The notes: generated by a model not told the origin, from the sequence alone. DNA of 64,000 nt from Cytidiella melzeri (GCA_022592445.1 JABYQR010000094.1:1-64000); one strand, 5' to 3'. Positions 1 through 13,100 are shown, counted from the stretch's first letter. Translations and numbers: made by a program.

Positions 1-848
1 GGCTTGATGTCCGAACGATGGCGGGTCATTGTTGCTGACGATCGTCCGAATGATCCTCCATTTTCCATCGAGTGCAGGGTGCACGGTCGAGCTGAACCAC
101 TCAGGGGACCTTTGATGAAGTTCTGGGATGATTAGTACCAGCGTATGTGGCAGTTCGCGCGACTCACCATGACAATGTCAACCGCGTTCTTGAGGTAGGC
201 CAGGATATTCGGACTGATCATCACAACCACACCTGGTCTTGAACATGCGCCTGCAGGTGCTTGAGAGAAAGTTGCTCGGTGCGCGATTGTCAGACCACGC
301 ACCTTGTATGCCTTGGACTGCAGGGTTTCCGTGGTCTTCGACAAGAACTGCGCCTTGATAAGTATGTATGTCTCAATGCTCCTCTGGTCAGTATTGAGCT
401 GTGATGCGAATGGTAAGCCATACAAGGGTGACAGAAAGTGAGGACTTACCTGGCTGAAATAGTCAGCCGCCGTCTCCTCGAGTTGGTATTCCAAACATCT
501 ACTGCGCGCGAACAACAAGGCTTGTTTTTTCCGTTTGGGTCCCATATTGGGGGAGCTGTCACGGCAACGACAACAGATAGAGCCAACGGGGAAAGGGCCA
601 GTGCTGAACGAGGAGGTGGATTCGGTACCATCCGATCGCGAAAGCTGTGGAACGTGGTCAAGTCCGTTGTCGGTCTCGCTAGAGCTGGCGGGATGATAAG
701 TTAAGGACGGGGGAGGGAACAAAAGGCTTGAGGCCACGGTGGTATCGAGCGACAGGTGCTTGTTAGCACGAAAGAGGTCGTCGAAGACACTCATCAAGGG
801 CGTTGAGCGACGAGCAACCAGCGCGACCTGGAGAAACATGACAAGCAC
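1..848 (-). CDS. Unknown protein, 3' end cut by the window edge
   Basis: I do not recognise this protein. Translation starts at 848 and stays open through two plausible short introns, 399-449 (51 bp, GTAAGT donor) and 123-167 (45 bp, GTGAGT donor). Both keep phase 0, so exons 848-450, 398-168 and 122-1 join in frame and run off the window, which favours a real gene. Seen in the protein: a hydrophobic N-terminal stretch of about 12 residues, a Ser/Thr-rich segment (about residues 45-85), a basic patch with GPKRKKQ near residue 100, then a mixed helical-looking region. It lies head-to-tail 120 bp beyond the end of the larger minus-strand gene, so the start could instead lie further upstream within 970-1404. 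No domain is assigned. Confidence 0.45.
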
Positions 849-969
849 TCAAAATCAATATAAGCGCACCAATGTTTACCTTTGTTTGGTCAACAATGAG
901 GCCACAGGAAATGAGATTGCGAGAGATGCAAGTGAACATGAACCTCCATTTCTGAACTACAATACATTG

Positions 970-3900
970 TTACATATTATTGTTGTCGTTATTGGGCCCA
1001 AACGGCGATGCATGGGTCCAGCGCGAGAAGCAATTGAAGGATTGAGGCTCTGGAGGCCCTGAAGGGTGTGTTTGCTGATTGATTGGTATGTCTTGAATGG
1101 TGTGTGACGGGTGTGGCAGCAGAAATGATGTTTGCGTGTTTATGGTGTGTGTTAGGTGAGGAAGGGAGAATGTAGATTGGGATGGGGGCATGAATGCAGG
1201 TGGAGAGTATGGTAATTCCCCGGACTTAGAGATGTGAGGACCTGGCTGTGCTGCTGGCCAAGAAAATGAACGCTGCCACTGTGAATCAGCATATGCAGCA
1301 CCAGTATAGCTCTCGTGATGTTGAGATTGAGAGCTGGAAGCGATTGGATTAGCTTGAAAACCTCTGCCTGCTTGCTTCTGCCCACAGAAAATGAGAGCAT
1401 GCACTATAATTGCAGGATCTGGAACTCACATCCATTTCTGTTACCTTGCGCTTTGCACCTCATTTGGATGAGCTCCGTTGGGGTGTTTCAAATGGTCGTG
1501 CAGTCACAACCCTGCTATCTGCATGTCATGAAAACAATCATTAGTGTGTGTATGGGTGTACCCTTACGCACTGGCACTTACCCCTGTTGCTTCACTCTCT
1601 TGAGAGGCAAAAGGAGTGTAGGTACCTGGTAAAGGCTGTGTCATGACGTTGGACACATTGAACGCGGCTGGAGTGATCGGTGTTGTGATCCTTGTGGTGC
1701 TGGAAGGTGGAAGTGCAGCTTTTGATGCAGCTTTTCGAGCTCCCATGTGCTTCACAGCTGCTTTCCGCACTTCTAAAACTGCTGTGTCAGGGATAACTGG
1801 CTCAGCCCGTCGTAGCAATGAAGGAAGAGCTTTAGCAATCTGCTCGTAGTTGTGAATTGAGTAGATATTGAGTAAAAGTGAGGTGTCTCTGCATGCTGAG
1901 CAATTTGCTTGGTACAATGCTCTGTGAAGGTGCGTTCTTGCCGAGTAGGATGCAATGTCACTCCTATGCATTGGGAGTCTGAGTCTGTGCAATTGTGCTG
2001 GGTATTGACTGCACATATGATGTCCTGCAATCATCCCTGACTGAGCACATACAGCTGTACAATTGAGTTTAACATACCTGGAGTGTGAGAAGGGCAGTGT
2101 CTTGTGTCAAGGTCAGTCGAGGGACTCGAAGCTTCTCATGTCGTGTGTCCTCTATTGAACAGCTGACAGAATGTGAGAACTTGGAGACATTTTCCAGTGG
2201 CACCAGCATCTCAATAACACGTGCAAACTTGTACTAAGAGCAGGAGAAGATTCAATAATAGTGAAACATTTACCAAAACTAAGATAGCTCACCTGATTAT
2301 CACCATACTTAACAAGAATATCTTTCCCAGTGACAGCTTTATCGCCGTTGATGAGAGTCATAGACTCAACCTTGAAGTAGCGTCGTGTGTCCAGTCCATG
2401 GGCAGCAAGTTGAGCTGAGGGTGAGCTGCTAGTGACTGTTGAGGAGTATGTTTGTGCCCATGTAACAGACATCGAATGTCTCTGCTGTGACTTGGGTAGG
2501 TGTGCAGATCCTAGCATAATTATCAGTATAGTCACAGAGATAGTGTAGCATCTTCAGAATCATACCAGAAATAACAGGCTTGGTTTCTTTATAACCCAGG
2601 TGTGCTTTCTCTTCTGGATGATCCCTCATGTAGTCCCGGACTCCATGACCTGCAGATCTCCAAGTCTTCTTCTCGGCATCATACCAGAATCCACCAAGGG
2701 CCACATGCTTGACAGCGTCCTGTGCAGCAAAGGTCTTACAGGAGTCGTGACTGGGTGATTGCCGATTGCTGTGGATGCATGAAAGCCGGAATACGTGGTT
2801 GAAGCTCTCATAGCGTTCTGTCGAAAAGAGAATGGCAGGGCCAAAACGGCGGATGTATGCTGGAAGATGGACTAGGAAGTGGAATTTTGGCTTGGTGATG
2901 AGAATGCTCGGTGCACATTTTGCAGTGATATTGAGAAGGTCTTGAATGGTCCTAGATAGATGGGCCTACAGCAGCAATGAGATAGTGCAACACCATAAAA
3001 TAAAATGAAACATGCCAAGTATACTTCTCGTCCTCAATACTTGTATGCCAGAGAAGAACAACCAGTTCTCCAATCACATTCCATCCATCAAGTACATCCT
3101 GAGGAACTAGGTCATGAATGAGGAATGGCATTACTTGAGCAAGGCTCTTGAAATGCTTTCCAATAAGACCCCCACGGTAATGGCAGATGTATGCTGGAAC
3201 AAACGCAGGGAGATTGAGGCCATGCACCGCGAGTGACTCCATTCGTGCTTCAAGTAAAGCAAGCGACTTTGCTTTTTCGATGATATGAACAGTCTGGCCC
3301 CAGAAGTACTTGACAACACCTAGCAGCACTGTGTGTAGTATCTCAGTAGGTGTATCCATGTGAATGTTAACTCCTTGAATGATATATGAGATCAATGGTA
3401 ACATGAATATTGTGGAAACTGACCGGCTAGTCCAAGCAATGGGTTAATCCAGTCATCCACGGAATGTGGCTGAAGTAGGCGATCTAGCTCTGTCTCAAGC
3501 TGCTTTCGTATTGCATCCTCAGATGCCTGGGAATTGTCTGGCCGTGCCTTCCGAAGCTGTTTACCCATCTCAATCAAGGTATGAATGATGCTGTGAAGTC
3601 CTGAGTCCCAAACACCAGTGGCCTGACGTGCGCTGTCAACCTTGCTCTGAGCTCCAGGGAGAACAGACATGCTGAGCTGTCTTCGAATTTCTGCGTCTGT
3701 TTCATGTGGTGTTCGAAGTGGGCCTTCCTACAGTAGCACAAAAAATCAGGTTCCCAACCTTGACTCTTGAAAAGAAAATAGAGAGAAAGAAACATACAGA
3801 GAATAACTCAAGAAAGCCTTCTTCTGAGGCTTTATGAGCCTTGGTACCACCAACTTTGCAAGTTCGGCAAAAGAGATTACAACCAAGCCCGTTGTGACTG

Positions 3901-5939
3901 CATTCCTCTGCTTGCATGGGATTGTCGCCACCAAAAAAAAAGCCATATGGAAGCAACAAAACCTCTTCGTCATACTTGCAGTCCCAGGCCTCAACACCAT
4001 TCTGGGCTGCTGAACTATTTGAGAAGTAAGTAAAAAGTACCAGTATAATTTTTCTGCAGCAGAATTCAGGACTGTACTTACTTTATGGAGTCACAGACAG
4101 CCTTTGCAAGCTCTATTGGAGACGCATGTGGTGACGATGAGACAAACTTGACCGAGAATTCCTTTTCTATCATCTCCCGTGGCAAGTTTGCGTTAGAGGC
4201 GTAGACAACATGATGCTTGTTCCACTGCTTTGAAACATTGCCAGAAACATCATCGATGAACACGATGACTGGGACAGCGTAGCACATCCTGCCCTTGGCA
4301 AGTTGTCGAATGGGATTTGGCATTTTTTCGGCGTATTTCCGAGACTCATCTGTGCAAATTAAGTTAAGTGAGAAAGTCACTAAGTGGGTTTATTGAGACA
4401 TACCAGAGAACAGCTGGACATGTTCAGGATATGACCCATACAATTGTCAAAGGGAACCTTGAAGGTAGCCACAGGACATAGCATCTGTCGGTTGCTCACA
4501 ACAAAACCACGCTATATTTAATCAACCAGTGAGCAAAAATACATCCAATTGAAGATGTACCTTACCTCAGTCCAAGAAACGCTACGGCCTAATGCTGTAA
4601 GTGTCTCTGGTGTGCCTCCAGCAGTTGGGATTGGGTCTCGTCGTGAACTACAACGATCCACAAAGAACCGCTCCGGTATAAAATAGGACGTGTCGGATCG
4701 CTGAAGCAGCTCCTGAGTGAAAAAGATCTTCCTTCAACCCTTACAGCAGGTGTGACAATGCCTTCAGGGCCATCGCGAAGCATCTTGAAACCATGCTGTG
4801 CTTCAGACATATACCTCCACGGTCTTCAGGAAAGTCGGACATTGCAAATCGAGTCAAAGGATTTGCGTAATCCTAAAACAGGTTCAGATTGAGATTTGAT
4901 TACAAGATATACAATCCGTACCTTTGCAACCGCAGCCCCAATATCATTGATGTAGAAGATATTGCCACTAGGACTTACAACCTTCTTTGTGGGATCTCCA
5001 ACCAGACGACGGAGGTCCTGGCGCATTTTCTTGATAGCGTACAAGGTCGGAACGTCACGTGCGTGTAATGCCTTGGCCCATCTAAGCATTGCACTGATTT
5101 GTGCATCCGAGAACCGCAGACGCGGAGATGTTAACAAGAGGTCTGTGAGAAAGAGCTGATGGAAATTAGTAGCTATCTGACCGTAGGATCTCACTCATAC
5201 TTACTGACTTGGACGGCCATGGAAAGAACGATGAATCCTGAGCAGATGGCTGACTTGAGTGTGAAAACGCTGGTATGCCTATGATGAATTGTCAGCAGGA
5301 CATTTTCATCATGTAATACCTCATACCTAGATAGGACGGCTCATCTTCTCCTATGGTATCCTGCTCAATAGCGCTGCCTACGTGCTCATCTTGCAAATCA
5401 TCCTCAAACAGCTCATAGTCCGCATCCAATGTCTCATCGCGCTCAGCACTATCAGCAGCAAATTCCTCCTCCTCCTCCTCCTCCTCCCCTCCCTCCTCCT
5501 CATTCACCTCTAACACGCCAACACTGTGCTCACGACTTTGGGGTTGCCAGAGCTCACCGAATGGGACTGGATCTTGAGACGTGTCCACCAGGTGCTCTTC
5601 CTCCTGGAATGTGTCTGAAGACTCCTCAATTCCTTGCATTTCTTGCCTCTGTAGTTCTGTATCTTGCAGCTTCGCGCGCTCCATGTTGGCCTCTTGTAGC
5701 TGCTGACGGTACTGGAGGCGCTGCTGATGCCGGGCTGTAGATTCATGGCCCTGAGCGTAGCGGCGTGCCATTGTGAGTGGAAGACCATTTGTGGGGCTCG
5801 GACACAATAAGCACGTCACTTGGTCCTTGGGGCCTATAGACCACACTGTGTAGAATTATTGACGTGTGTAGAGAAACAGAGCCAATCTCAAGTACGCACC
5901 TGTAGGGTCTAAGCCATAAGCTGGAGTATTTGCGGACAT
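970..5939 (-). pseudogene. Member of an expanded basidiomycete multi-exon protein family, with frameshifts
   Basis: The spliced translation matches a large protein family that I remember as present in many copies in Agaricomycete genomes; I know no assigned function, and a transposon origin is possible. Exon 1 is 5939-5900 and exon 2 starts at 5845. Exon 2 has a highly acidic Glu run (about 5460-5500). Recognisable blocks in order are FYINDIGAA (~4950), MPNPIRQLA and DDVSGNVSKQWN (~4310-4240), GGDNPMQAEECSHNGLGCN with CRTC (~3930-3860, zinc-ligand-like Cys/His), DTPTEILHTVLLGVVKYFW (~3350), GGLIGKHFKSLAQVMPF (~3170), FHFLVHLPAYIRRFGPA (~2860) and CAVNTQHNC (~2010). One-base frameshifts are needed near 4735 and near 1885, so it is probably a degenerate copy. 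The low-complexity tail at 1404-970 is probably its last exon, but could belong to the next gene. Confidence 0.6.
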
Positions 5940-6216
5940 GCTGACTGATGAGCAAAGGTAGCACAATCACAACGTAAGTTGGGTCAGATTGTGCAATACA
6001 AGACTGTTTTACTCACCTTTTGCAATGTGTCTCAAGCTTCGTGCACACGTCGTAGAGAAAGGAGAGGACTGTACGAGCCCATCGATGCGTTTGAGATCGA
6101 CGGAGAAGCGCACGTGACCGTGCGAACTCCCTTGGCGTTGGCTTTCTCCCCTCTGTCAACGTTTTGCTCAGCGTTGCCAGCCCTCTCCACATCTCCCACT
6201 CTCCTCCTCCTCGACC
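5940..6216. promoter_or_regulatory. Divergent intergenic region
   Basis: This 277 bp gap separates the minus-strand start at 5939 from the plus-strand start at 6217, so both promoters must lie here. A CT-rich tract (about 6185-6215) runs into the ATG at 6217, whose context is ACCATGG, as is common in filamentous fungi. I see no clear TATA box for either gene. Confidence 0.4.
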
Positions 6217-6972
6217 ATGGCGACCGTTCTCATGGTCAATGCTGGACCGCCCCAACACGGCGAAGGGGCTGACGACTTCCGCCGTGTTCCCTTGTGGATC
6301 GAAATCCACGGCTTATCGCGCGCATTGGACTCTGTGGTAAGCCCTCTGCGATACTCACGCTTTGCTCAATCACTGACATTCTCACAGCCCCTCACAGTAA
6401 CAGTTGCAGTGCCTCCTGAGGCTGCTGCTTTCCTCACGGCGACAGTGCGCCCCGCAAAGGTGAAAGGCGAAGAGGCGGATTATGACTTTGCGGTCACCCT
6501 CCCACCAGTAAGTACATCGCACTTTGCGTCGAGCGACATGTACCTCACACGTTCAGCACAGGAGACCGACTACCCGCTTACGTTCGCAACCACCCTCAAG
6601 CATTTCAACTGCGAGTCGTTCGCATCCTGGGAATCGCTCCTCAACGGCGTCGAGCGTTGGCTCCTCACGACCGTCTTGGACCGGACACATCCCCAGTGGT
6701 CGTGGGGTGTTTCGCTGTACTGGATGGCGTTCGTCGGCACCTATCCCGAGTTTCCTGCTGGCTCCAACTGGCCTGATTGGAACACCAGCATTCCTTTCGA
6801 AGGCAGTTTCCTCGACTCCTGGATGGCGCGCTTCAAGCCGAAGCGTGCCCCTGGCCCAGCACAGAAACTCCTACCTGAAACTGTAGCTACACGTACGCGC
6901 GAGGAGATTCGCAGGGATATTTGGACGGAACTACAGGGGCAGCTCGCGTTGTATGACTGTACTTTAAATTAG
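6217..6972 (+). CDS. Conserved-looking unknown protein, about 216 aa after splicing
   Basis: I do not recognise the family. The reading frame is open from 6217 to 6972 but contains two canonical introns whose lengths are multiples of three: 6337-6387 (51 bp) and 6508-6561 (54 bp), both with GTAAG donors and CAG/CACAG acceptors. Removing them gives exons 6217-6336, 6388-6507 and 6562-6972 and a 216-residue protein. The first 70 residues look like beta-strand-rich sequence (PLTVTVAVPPEAAAFLTATV). The second half is rich in Trp (SWESLLNGVERWLL, PQWSWGVSLYW, SNWPDWN) and ends in a charged helix. No signal peptide or membrane segment is evident. High GC and clean splicing mark it as an ordinary host gene, divergent from the gene at 970-5939. 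Confidence 0.7.
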   Translation: MATVLMVNAGPPQHGEGADDFRRVPLWIEIHGLSRALDSVVSPLRYSRFAQSLTFSQPLTVTVAVPPEAAAFLTATVRPAKVKGEEADYDFAVTLPPVSTSHFASSDMYLTRSAQETDYPLTFATTLKHFNCESFASWESLLNGVERWLLTTVLDRTHPQWSWGVSLYWMAFVGTYPEFPAGSNWPDWNTSIPFEGSFLDSWMARFKPKRAPGPAQKLLPETVATRTREEIRRDIWTELQGQLALYDCTLN

Positions 6973-7749
6973 CTGTATCTACACGTTGTTGTTGTTTTGA
7001 ATATGTCATTTGTTCGTTCCGCGCTGTCCATCCCAGCTCAAGCAAAGTGAGATCAATATGTCTATTGCCCGAGTCTCTCGCGGCTTCTGCTCGCACTGTG
7101 CATGTTCAATCACACATAATATGGTGGTCAGATAGTTGAACTGTGCATATCCTGATAATTATGTACGCTGGATGTCCATTATTGCTGGTCTAGATAAACT
7201 GGCTATAGACAGATTATATGATGGGCTGGTTGTCGGAGCGACGTTTCACACCCATCTCAGTGATATTTATTTTTTTCGTTGCACGCCCATCCCTCAGACC
7301 GCCACATTCCCTCCTTTCGTCGCCGCGACGACATACCCCGCGCTCATATCCGCCCGACATCGCATTCGCTTGGGAGTGTAGACTTCGTGGATAATTGCCG
7401 GTTAATTGATAATCCTCCGAAGCAAGACGGTAAGATCAGGCTGGAAGGCGCAGAACGAACACTATCTGCTTTGTTGAACGGGAGGGATCCGGTGCTCGAA
7501 GGGCTGAGTGGTGCGTGTTGGCTGCTCAACCACGAACAGAATAAGGATCGGATACACATCGTCAGAATGGTGTATAGGACGCACGGACAGCATAGTTATA
7601 TAGCTTTCAGAGGGCAAGCTGCCTCCGAGTCTCTCTTGTTGGGTCGGTCTGTTCAGCTCGACCATCGCATTCGAAGTCAACAACACATTCAACCCGCCTC
7701 GCACAGGTGACTGAGCTAAGCGCCAACCAAACCCCTCTCACTCACAACC
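6973..7749. other. Intergenic region
   Basis: These 777 bp lie between two plus-strand genes. Short open frames on both strands overlap one another and show no domain or intron logic, so I do not call a gene. The last 30 bp carry the leader of the DUF1764-type gene, with CAACCATGG at its start. Confidence 0.4.
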
Positions 7750-8364
7750 ATGGCTCGGTCAGAAATAGACGACATTTTCGCATCCAAAGGGCAACAAAAC
7801 TCGTCCCAGCCAGCAGCGTCGTCCTCGAAGCTCGTTCAAAAGCCGGATCATACAACGAAGAAGTCTTCGAAGAGAAAGCGAAAGCTCGTGTCGGTGCAGG
7901 AGGTTAAGGCTGTCGATGATAACGCTGAACACAATAGACGAGCTAAGCGGAGGGCTCCAGAGACTGTCTTTGATACATCTCTTGCAATACCTTCGTCTGT
8001 AGTGCAGAAGAAGCGCATCAGCACCAAAAAGACGAAGAAGGATGATGGCACGGAGGCTGAAGAGAGGTTCAAGGACTCCAGGGGCACGGGACCCAGTGCG
8101 TCCTCTCTTTCAACTCTGAAGCACAATACTGTGACAAGGCTTTTTAGGGCGGAGAACTGAAGAGGGATTTGCTATATATAAAGAAGACGAGCTTGGTATT
8201 TCTGCACAAGGAGGAGGTGAGGGTCCATCGTTTCCCGTGAAAAAATCCCTCTCATCTTGTTATCATACAGACACTGCTCTGTGTCCATTCGATTGCCAAT
8301 GCTGTGAGTCAGCCGCCTTCAATCTACGCTGTGCACACGCTCATTGTCGATCATAGGCTGCTAG
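7750..8364 (+). CDS. DUF1764-type small basic protein, four exons, about 151 aa
   Basis: The N-terminus MARSEIDDIFASKG and the C-terminal blocks RFKDSRG, then EEGFAIYKEDELGI, then CPFDCQCC are the hallmarks I associate with the eukaryotic DUF1764 family (small, lysine-rich, Cys-rich C-terminus). The C-terminal blocks appear only after splicing. Introns are 8096-8147 (GTGCGT), 8217-8270 (GTGAGG) and 8304-8356 (GTGAGT). The exons 7750-8095, 8148-8216, 8271-8303 and 8357-8364 total 456 bp and stay in frame to a TAG. Between the two conserved ends lies a Lys/Arg/Ser-rich stretch with KKSSKRKRK, a likely nuclear or nucleolar targeting patch. I know no established function. The gene looks intact. 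Confidence 0.8.
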
Positions 8365-8729
8365 ACGGTCTTTTGCTGTGTCGTGCGATGCAAAACTATC
8401 GTTCAAGTGTATCCTGACAATACTCCGCGTTGATCATAAGCGCAGATGGATTGCGACTCGCACTTACACGCGAACCTAAGTTATATACAAGCACAGTGTC
8501 CACTGTCGACCATACTGAAGGGGTGAGGTGAGCTGCACGGCCAGATATTCAGACTCAGCAGCCATCACTTATGGCAGGTCTGTTGTAGTCGCTTACCCAT
8601 CAGGACAGTGCTGTTTATTAAATAATTGTTTCCGAGGAAGTGAGATTAGAAATCATTGATTGCATGCCCAGCTCAGGTAAGTATATGGAGCTGTGCTCAG
8701 CCTCACCAAGTGCTCTGAACACAGCACAT
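8365..8729. other. Gene downstream region, no feature seen
   Basis: This is the 3' flank of the DUF1764-type gene leading into repeated DNA. I see no open frame of note, no tRNA and no direct repeat here. Confidence 0.4.
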
Positions 8730-9348
8730 ACTAGCGTTAGCAAGGCCGGCAAGTGGCAAGTACAATTCCTGAAGATTGAATGAAATATTACTTTATAGGC
8801 CAGATTTGTAAGTAAACTTGGTGCTAGTAGCAGCCTGAACAAGTAAATAAATTAGGAATAGCTTCTTCAATGAGTAATGTATAGTAAGTTGGTGGTTTGT
8901 CTTTACTGGAGCACACAATTGTTCATGAAAGAAGAGAGACTGTGCTGTATTGTTTGAAGTGCATTGATGGGTGTGAGCACAGAATTAGAACAAATTTGTG
9001 GAATAGAGCATGGAGGTAAAGCTTATTTGACATGCATCTTCTTCTAATGGTGTTAAACTATGTTAAATAATCTAGACACAATTTGGTACACTGCAGGAGC
9101 AGGGTTACAAGTGGTTATGTAATTGATAGCAAATTGAATAAATTGTGTAGCATGAAATAGTTAATTGCAGCTGTGACTTTGTTACCAAAAAGAACTTCAG
9201 TAAACAACTCTGTTCCTGGTAAGGACCTTGCCAAATGATCTGGTCATGAATATTGACTGTATTACAAGCATTTGCTGTTGGTGACACCTTTGATAGGCAA
9301 CTTGATCTGGGATAAAGTGACTGTACTACAATTGATAACTTTGGTTGC
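8730..9348 (+). repeat. Repeat family R1, truncated copy a
   Basis: The left end of repeat family R1 begins with ACTAGCGTTAGCAAGGCCGG, followed by TACAATTCCTGAAGATTGAA. The same sequence recurs at 13304-15235 (inverted), 17459-18957 and 33167-35516. The copy is cut at 9348 by the LTR-B relic. Short open frames here give similar peptides in each copy, but only because the DNA repeats. I see no conserved coding domain. Confidence 0.6.
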
Positions 9349-9410
9349 TGACACGGAGACGGGGCTTGACGTGACAAACAGGGACACAAAGTGGAAAACA
9401 ACAAGGAGGT

Positions 9411-10022
9411 TGTCACAGATTTTCAATGTTTCTACAAGACTTGCATTATCAGGCAACAGTATTATTGGGAATATTTAAGTGCTTATCCAGCACTTATCTG
9501 GCGCTTATCAGGCGCTTATTCCGGCGCTTATTCTCAGTACCCCCCTCTGTCTCTGATGCGCTGATGCGCTCCTTTCCTTATCTGTGTATTACATGATAGA
9601 ACTATGATGTCATAGTATAGAACATTCCATTAGATGATGTCATAGTTCTTAGAACCTTCTGGAAAAGTCTAGCCTTGTCTTAGAACAAGCTAGAACAAGT
9701 CTAGCCTTGGGACTGGGTCATGGGGTCAGGTCATGGGGACAATTGCTATTGCTTGATTATTAAAGTGGCACCACTAGGGCATAGGGCATGCTTAGTAAGG
9801 TAGATTACTTTGCATGTAGGTATTAGGGGTCTTAGGGGAGTACCTGGGGTCCTCCCCTTCATGTATATATAGTGGCACTCCTGAGGGCATATCCCCTCAG
9901 TTATATCCACTCTACTACTCAGTACCCATCAGTACTTTGCTCACCACCACTCTTACTCTCTATCTCACACTATCTCCCCAAGTTGATCAACTTACCTGGT
10001 AAGTAGTAACCTTACTGTTACA
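9411..10022 (+). mobile_element. Solo LTR-A with 5 bp duplication
   Basis: This is a 612 bp LTR starting TGTCACAG and ending CTGTTACA, flanked by GAGGT at 9406-9410 and 10023-10027. It is the same family as the Gypsy-1 LTRs at 41591-42315 and 51093-51751. A TATA-like ATGTATATATAG lies near 9860. It contains short GCGCTTAT-type repeats near its 5' end. With no internal region, it is a product of LTR-LTR recombination. Confidence 0.85.
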
Positions 10023-10123
10023 GAGGTGGTGGCAGGCATAGAGCACAATGCTTTCACCAGCTATCAGACTTTGTTCAAGTTGCTAGCCCAGTAAAGACCA
10101 AGTTGAATTAATACTACCCGCTA

Positions 10124-13100
10124 CAGTGTAGGACCGGTCCTCTGCCCAACAAATGGTGAGAGGTGCATTTGCGCACCAAAATCCGACAAAATTTTATAGC
10201 ACATTTCTGTACCAGTACTCTATATGTGATCAAAAATTGGACTGCTGACTACTCGAGGTATTGCTGTAAAAATCATGCAAGTGTGTCATGAAGCTGTGCT
10301 TAGCGGCAGTGAGTCACTGATGGCGAGACACTGTGCTTGGTAGTGTACCAGAGTGGTTGGAATTCATTCTCAACAATAAACACATCCTAAAGTATTTTTT
10401 GAGGCCATATTGACCTTGAATGTGTTGTGCTGCGTACAGGAGAAATGCAGTTCATGAAACCATACACCTTTGTGTGATGCGGTGTGACATTGTAGTAGCG
10501 CTCAACCGACGCCCAATGCCGTGCCTTGTTTATTCAATAAATCCGGGATTTTCATCAATGTTGTTTGCAAAGTCAAGAGGCTCCAGTTCAAAATTTTATG
10601 TCCTTACCCACACAGTCATGACTGGACGAGCTGCATCAAACACTCTCAAGAACAGAAAGTTGCGTGCAGAAGTTGAGGAGAAAACCAACAAGGCAGTTGC
10701 TGCTTACATTGCTCAGCAGGACTTGCCCTCGAACAAACGCAAAAGCTCTCGGCAGATTGCCACAGAGCTTGGGGTTTGCGGATATAGGACTATTCTTGAG
10801 CGAGCTAAAGGCAGAGCATCCATCTTACAATTCAACCAAAGAAAACAGAAAATATCACCAAGTCAAGAAGCTGTCCTTGTAGACTTTTTAGACCAATCTG
10901 CCGGCTGAGGCTTCGGGCGAACACATCCACAAGTTTATGAAGAGGCTACAGCACTATATTCTACAAATGGAGGCAATATCGACAATGACCTGTTAGGTGT
11001 AAACTGGGTGGACCGGTTTATAGAGCGCCATCACAAGAAACTCCAGACACATTGGACTAAACCCCTCAATATGCAAAGAGCAAATGCTTTGAACCCAGCT
11101 GCAACAGATCACTGGTTCAACGAGATCATCAAGCCAAATATTGTGGATAAGGAGATCCCACGAGAGTTACTGTTTGGTATGGATGAGTCTGGATTCCCGC
11201 AAGCCGGAGGTGGTAAACAAAGGGTTGTTGGCACAAGAGGAACGAAGACGCAGCACGCATCAGGGAGCGGAAACCGTGAGAATGTCACTGCAATTGTCAC
11301 AATTTGTACAGATGGCTCGGCACTTTGTCCCACAATCATCTACAAGGGGAAGTACCTTCAGAGACAGTGGACAGAGAATAATGTGGCAGAAGCGTCGTAC
11401 GTACTCTGGGTGACCTTTAGACTTCATCAGAACGCTGACTTGTTCACACTAGTATTGCAGTCTCACCCAACGGTTGGACAGATGCCGAACTAGGTTTGCT
11501 GTGGATAGAGGACTTTGAGAAGCAGACGCGAGAGAATGCAAACGGATGTACGCGCGTACTGTTCCTGGATGGGCATAGCTCTCATTACTCTGCCACGTTG
11601 CTCCAATTTGCACTTGTGCACAAGATCGAGATCTTTGCGTACCCACCTCACTATACCCATGCGCTTCAGGGCCTCGACGTTGTTTGCTTCGCAAAAATGA
11701 AGGAAACTTGGAAGGAGGTACTTCGCGAGCTCTGGAATGTGCATAAACAGGGTGGAACACAGGCGCAATTTACTGGGCTATTTGGAAAGGCCTACCTTCG
11801 AGCATTCACTCTTGAAACTGTTCGTGCGGCGTTCTCTGCAACTGGGATCTACCCCTTCAATCCGCAGGTCATTCGTCATGAGCAATTGATGCCGAGCAAG
11901 GCGACTTCAACTACCGCCACATTCCCTCTTCGACAATCAAGTCCCGTTTGAGCAGTCATGGCTGCGTTTTGTTATCAAATGCCTCAGCTTAATGCAGAAT
12001 CTGAGGATGTACAAAGACCCGTTATCAATCCAAGTGTTGCCACAAATGAGTACCCACCTGCCTCGCCGTTTTGTGCAAATGACTCCTACACCCCGGAAAC
12101 ACCCACACAAAAGCGTGTTTGCGACAAGGACACAATTCCCGTCAACCCGAGCCTCTATACGCCCTCAAAGTGGGTGCATATCATGCATTCCTAGCTTGCA
12201 AGTACATTGTCGGGGAGCTTTTTAATCAGCTCATCTCGCATTTCCTCAGATCACAAAATCGCACCTCCTGTAATTGAGCGACTTCCTCCATTAACAGATC
12301 ACGAGTGGAGGAGCATATACCCTGCCAAACCATTGCATCAGCAGTCACAAACCGAGCTGATCAGTCATGCGAGAGAGCTCACCACTGTCGCTTCTCGTGC
12401 AAAGCAGCACACTCAGGGTCAGGACACTGTTATTGAGGCGGCACAGGCACAGCTTGTCATCCAAGAGCTGTATGCCAAGAAGCTCCATGAGGCTCTTTTC
12501 ACTCAGGACAATAAAAAACCAAGGGACCGCACCAAGATTGTCTTCAAGGACGGAAAGGGACACCATCTCACTCACGAGGAGATTGTTGAGACGTTGGAGG
12601 GAATGGAGCGGGAGAAGGCAAAACGAGAGGCGGCCAAAAAGCAGAAGAGCTTGACAAGGACAGCACAGCAGACGGCCAGGAGAGTTGCTGCAAAGGGAGT
12701 AGAGCGCGAATGGCAGAAGATAAAAGACACTCACGCGATGGCCCTGATTACGTGGGAGGCGGAATGTGAGCGTAAGTCGGCACAGGGAGTACCAAAGGCA
12801 AGGTTGCCGAAGAAGCCAGTCCGTCTGTTGAAGCCCAAGATGGCTGATCCACTGGCGGCTAGAGGAGGAGGAAGTGAAGACAAAGCTAGTGACAAGGAGG
12901 AGGAGGATGAGAATGACAGATAGGAGTTGTACATTGTATCGGTTGTCGTTGATTGTTGTAGCGCCCATCGATTGTGACTGTTACAGCCCAAATGGGCAAG
13001 TGTCACGCTGGACAGAGGAACGGTTTTTGTGACACGTCCTGGCCCTACCATCAATCCGCTCTACACATTCCGCACATGCACAGAGTCAATTGCAAAAATT

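Noticed and set aside
5429..5740. Plus-strand frame with a polyproline run
   Set aside because: It is the antisense of the Glu-rich acidic stretch in the minus-strand gene.
7279..7710. Open frame of 143 codons between the two host-like genes
   Set aside because: It overlaps comparable frames on both strands, has no intron or domain support, and its composition looks intergenic.
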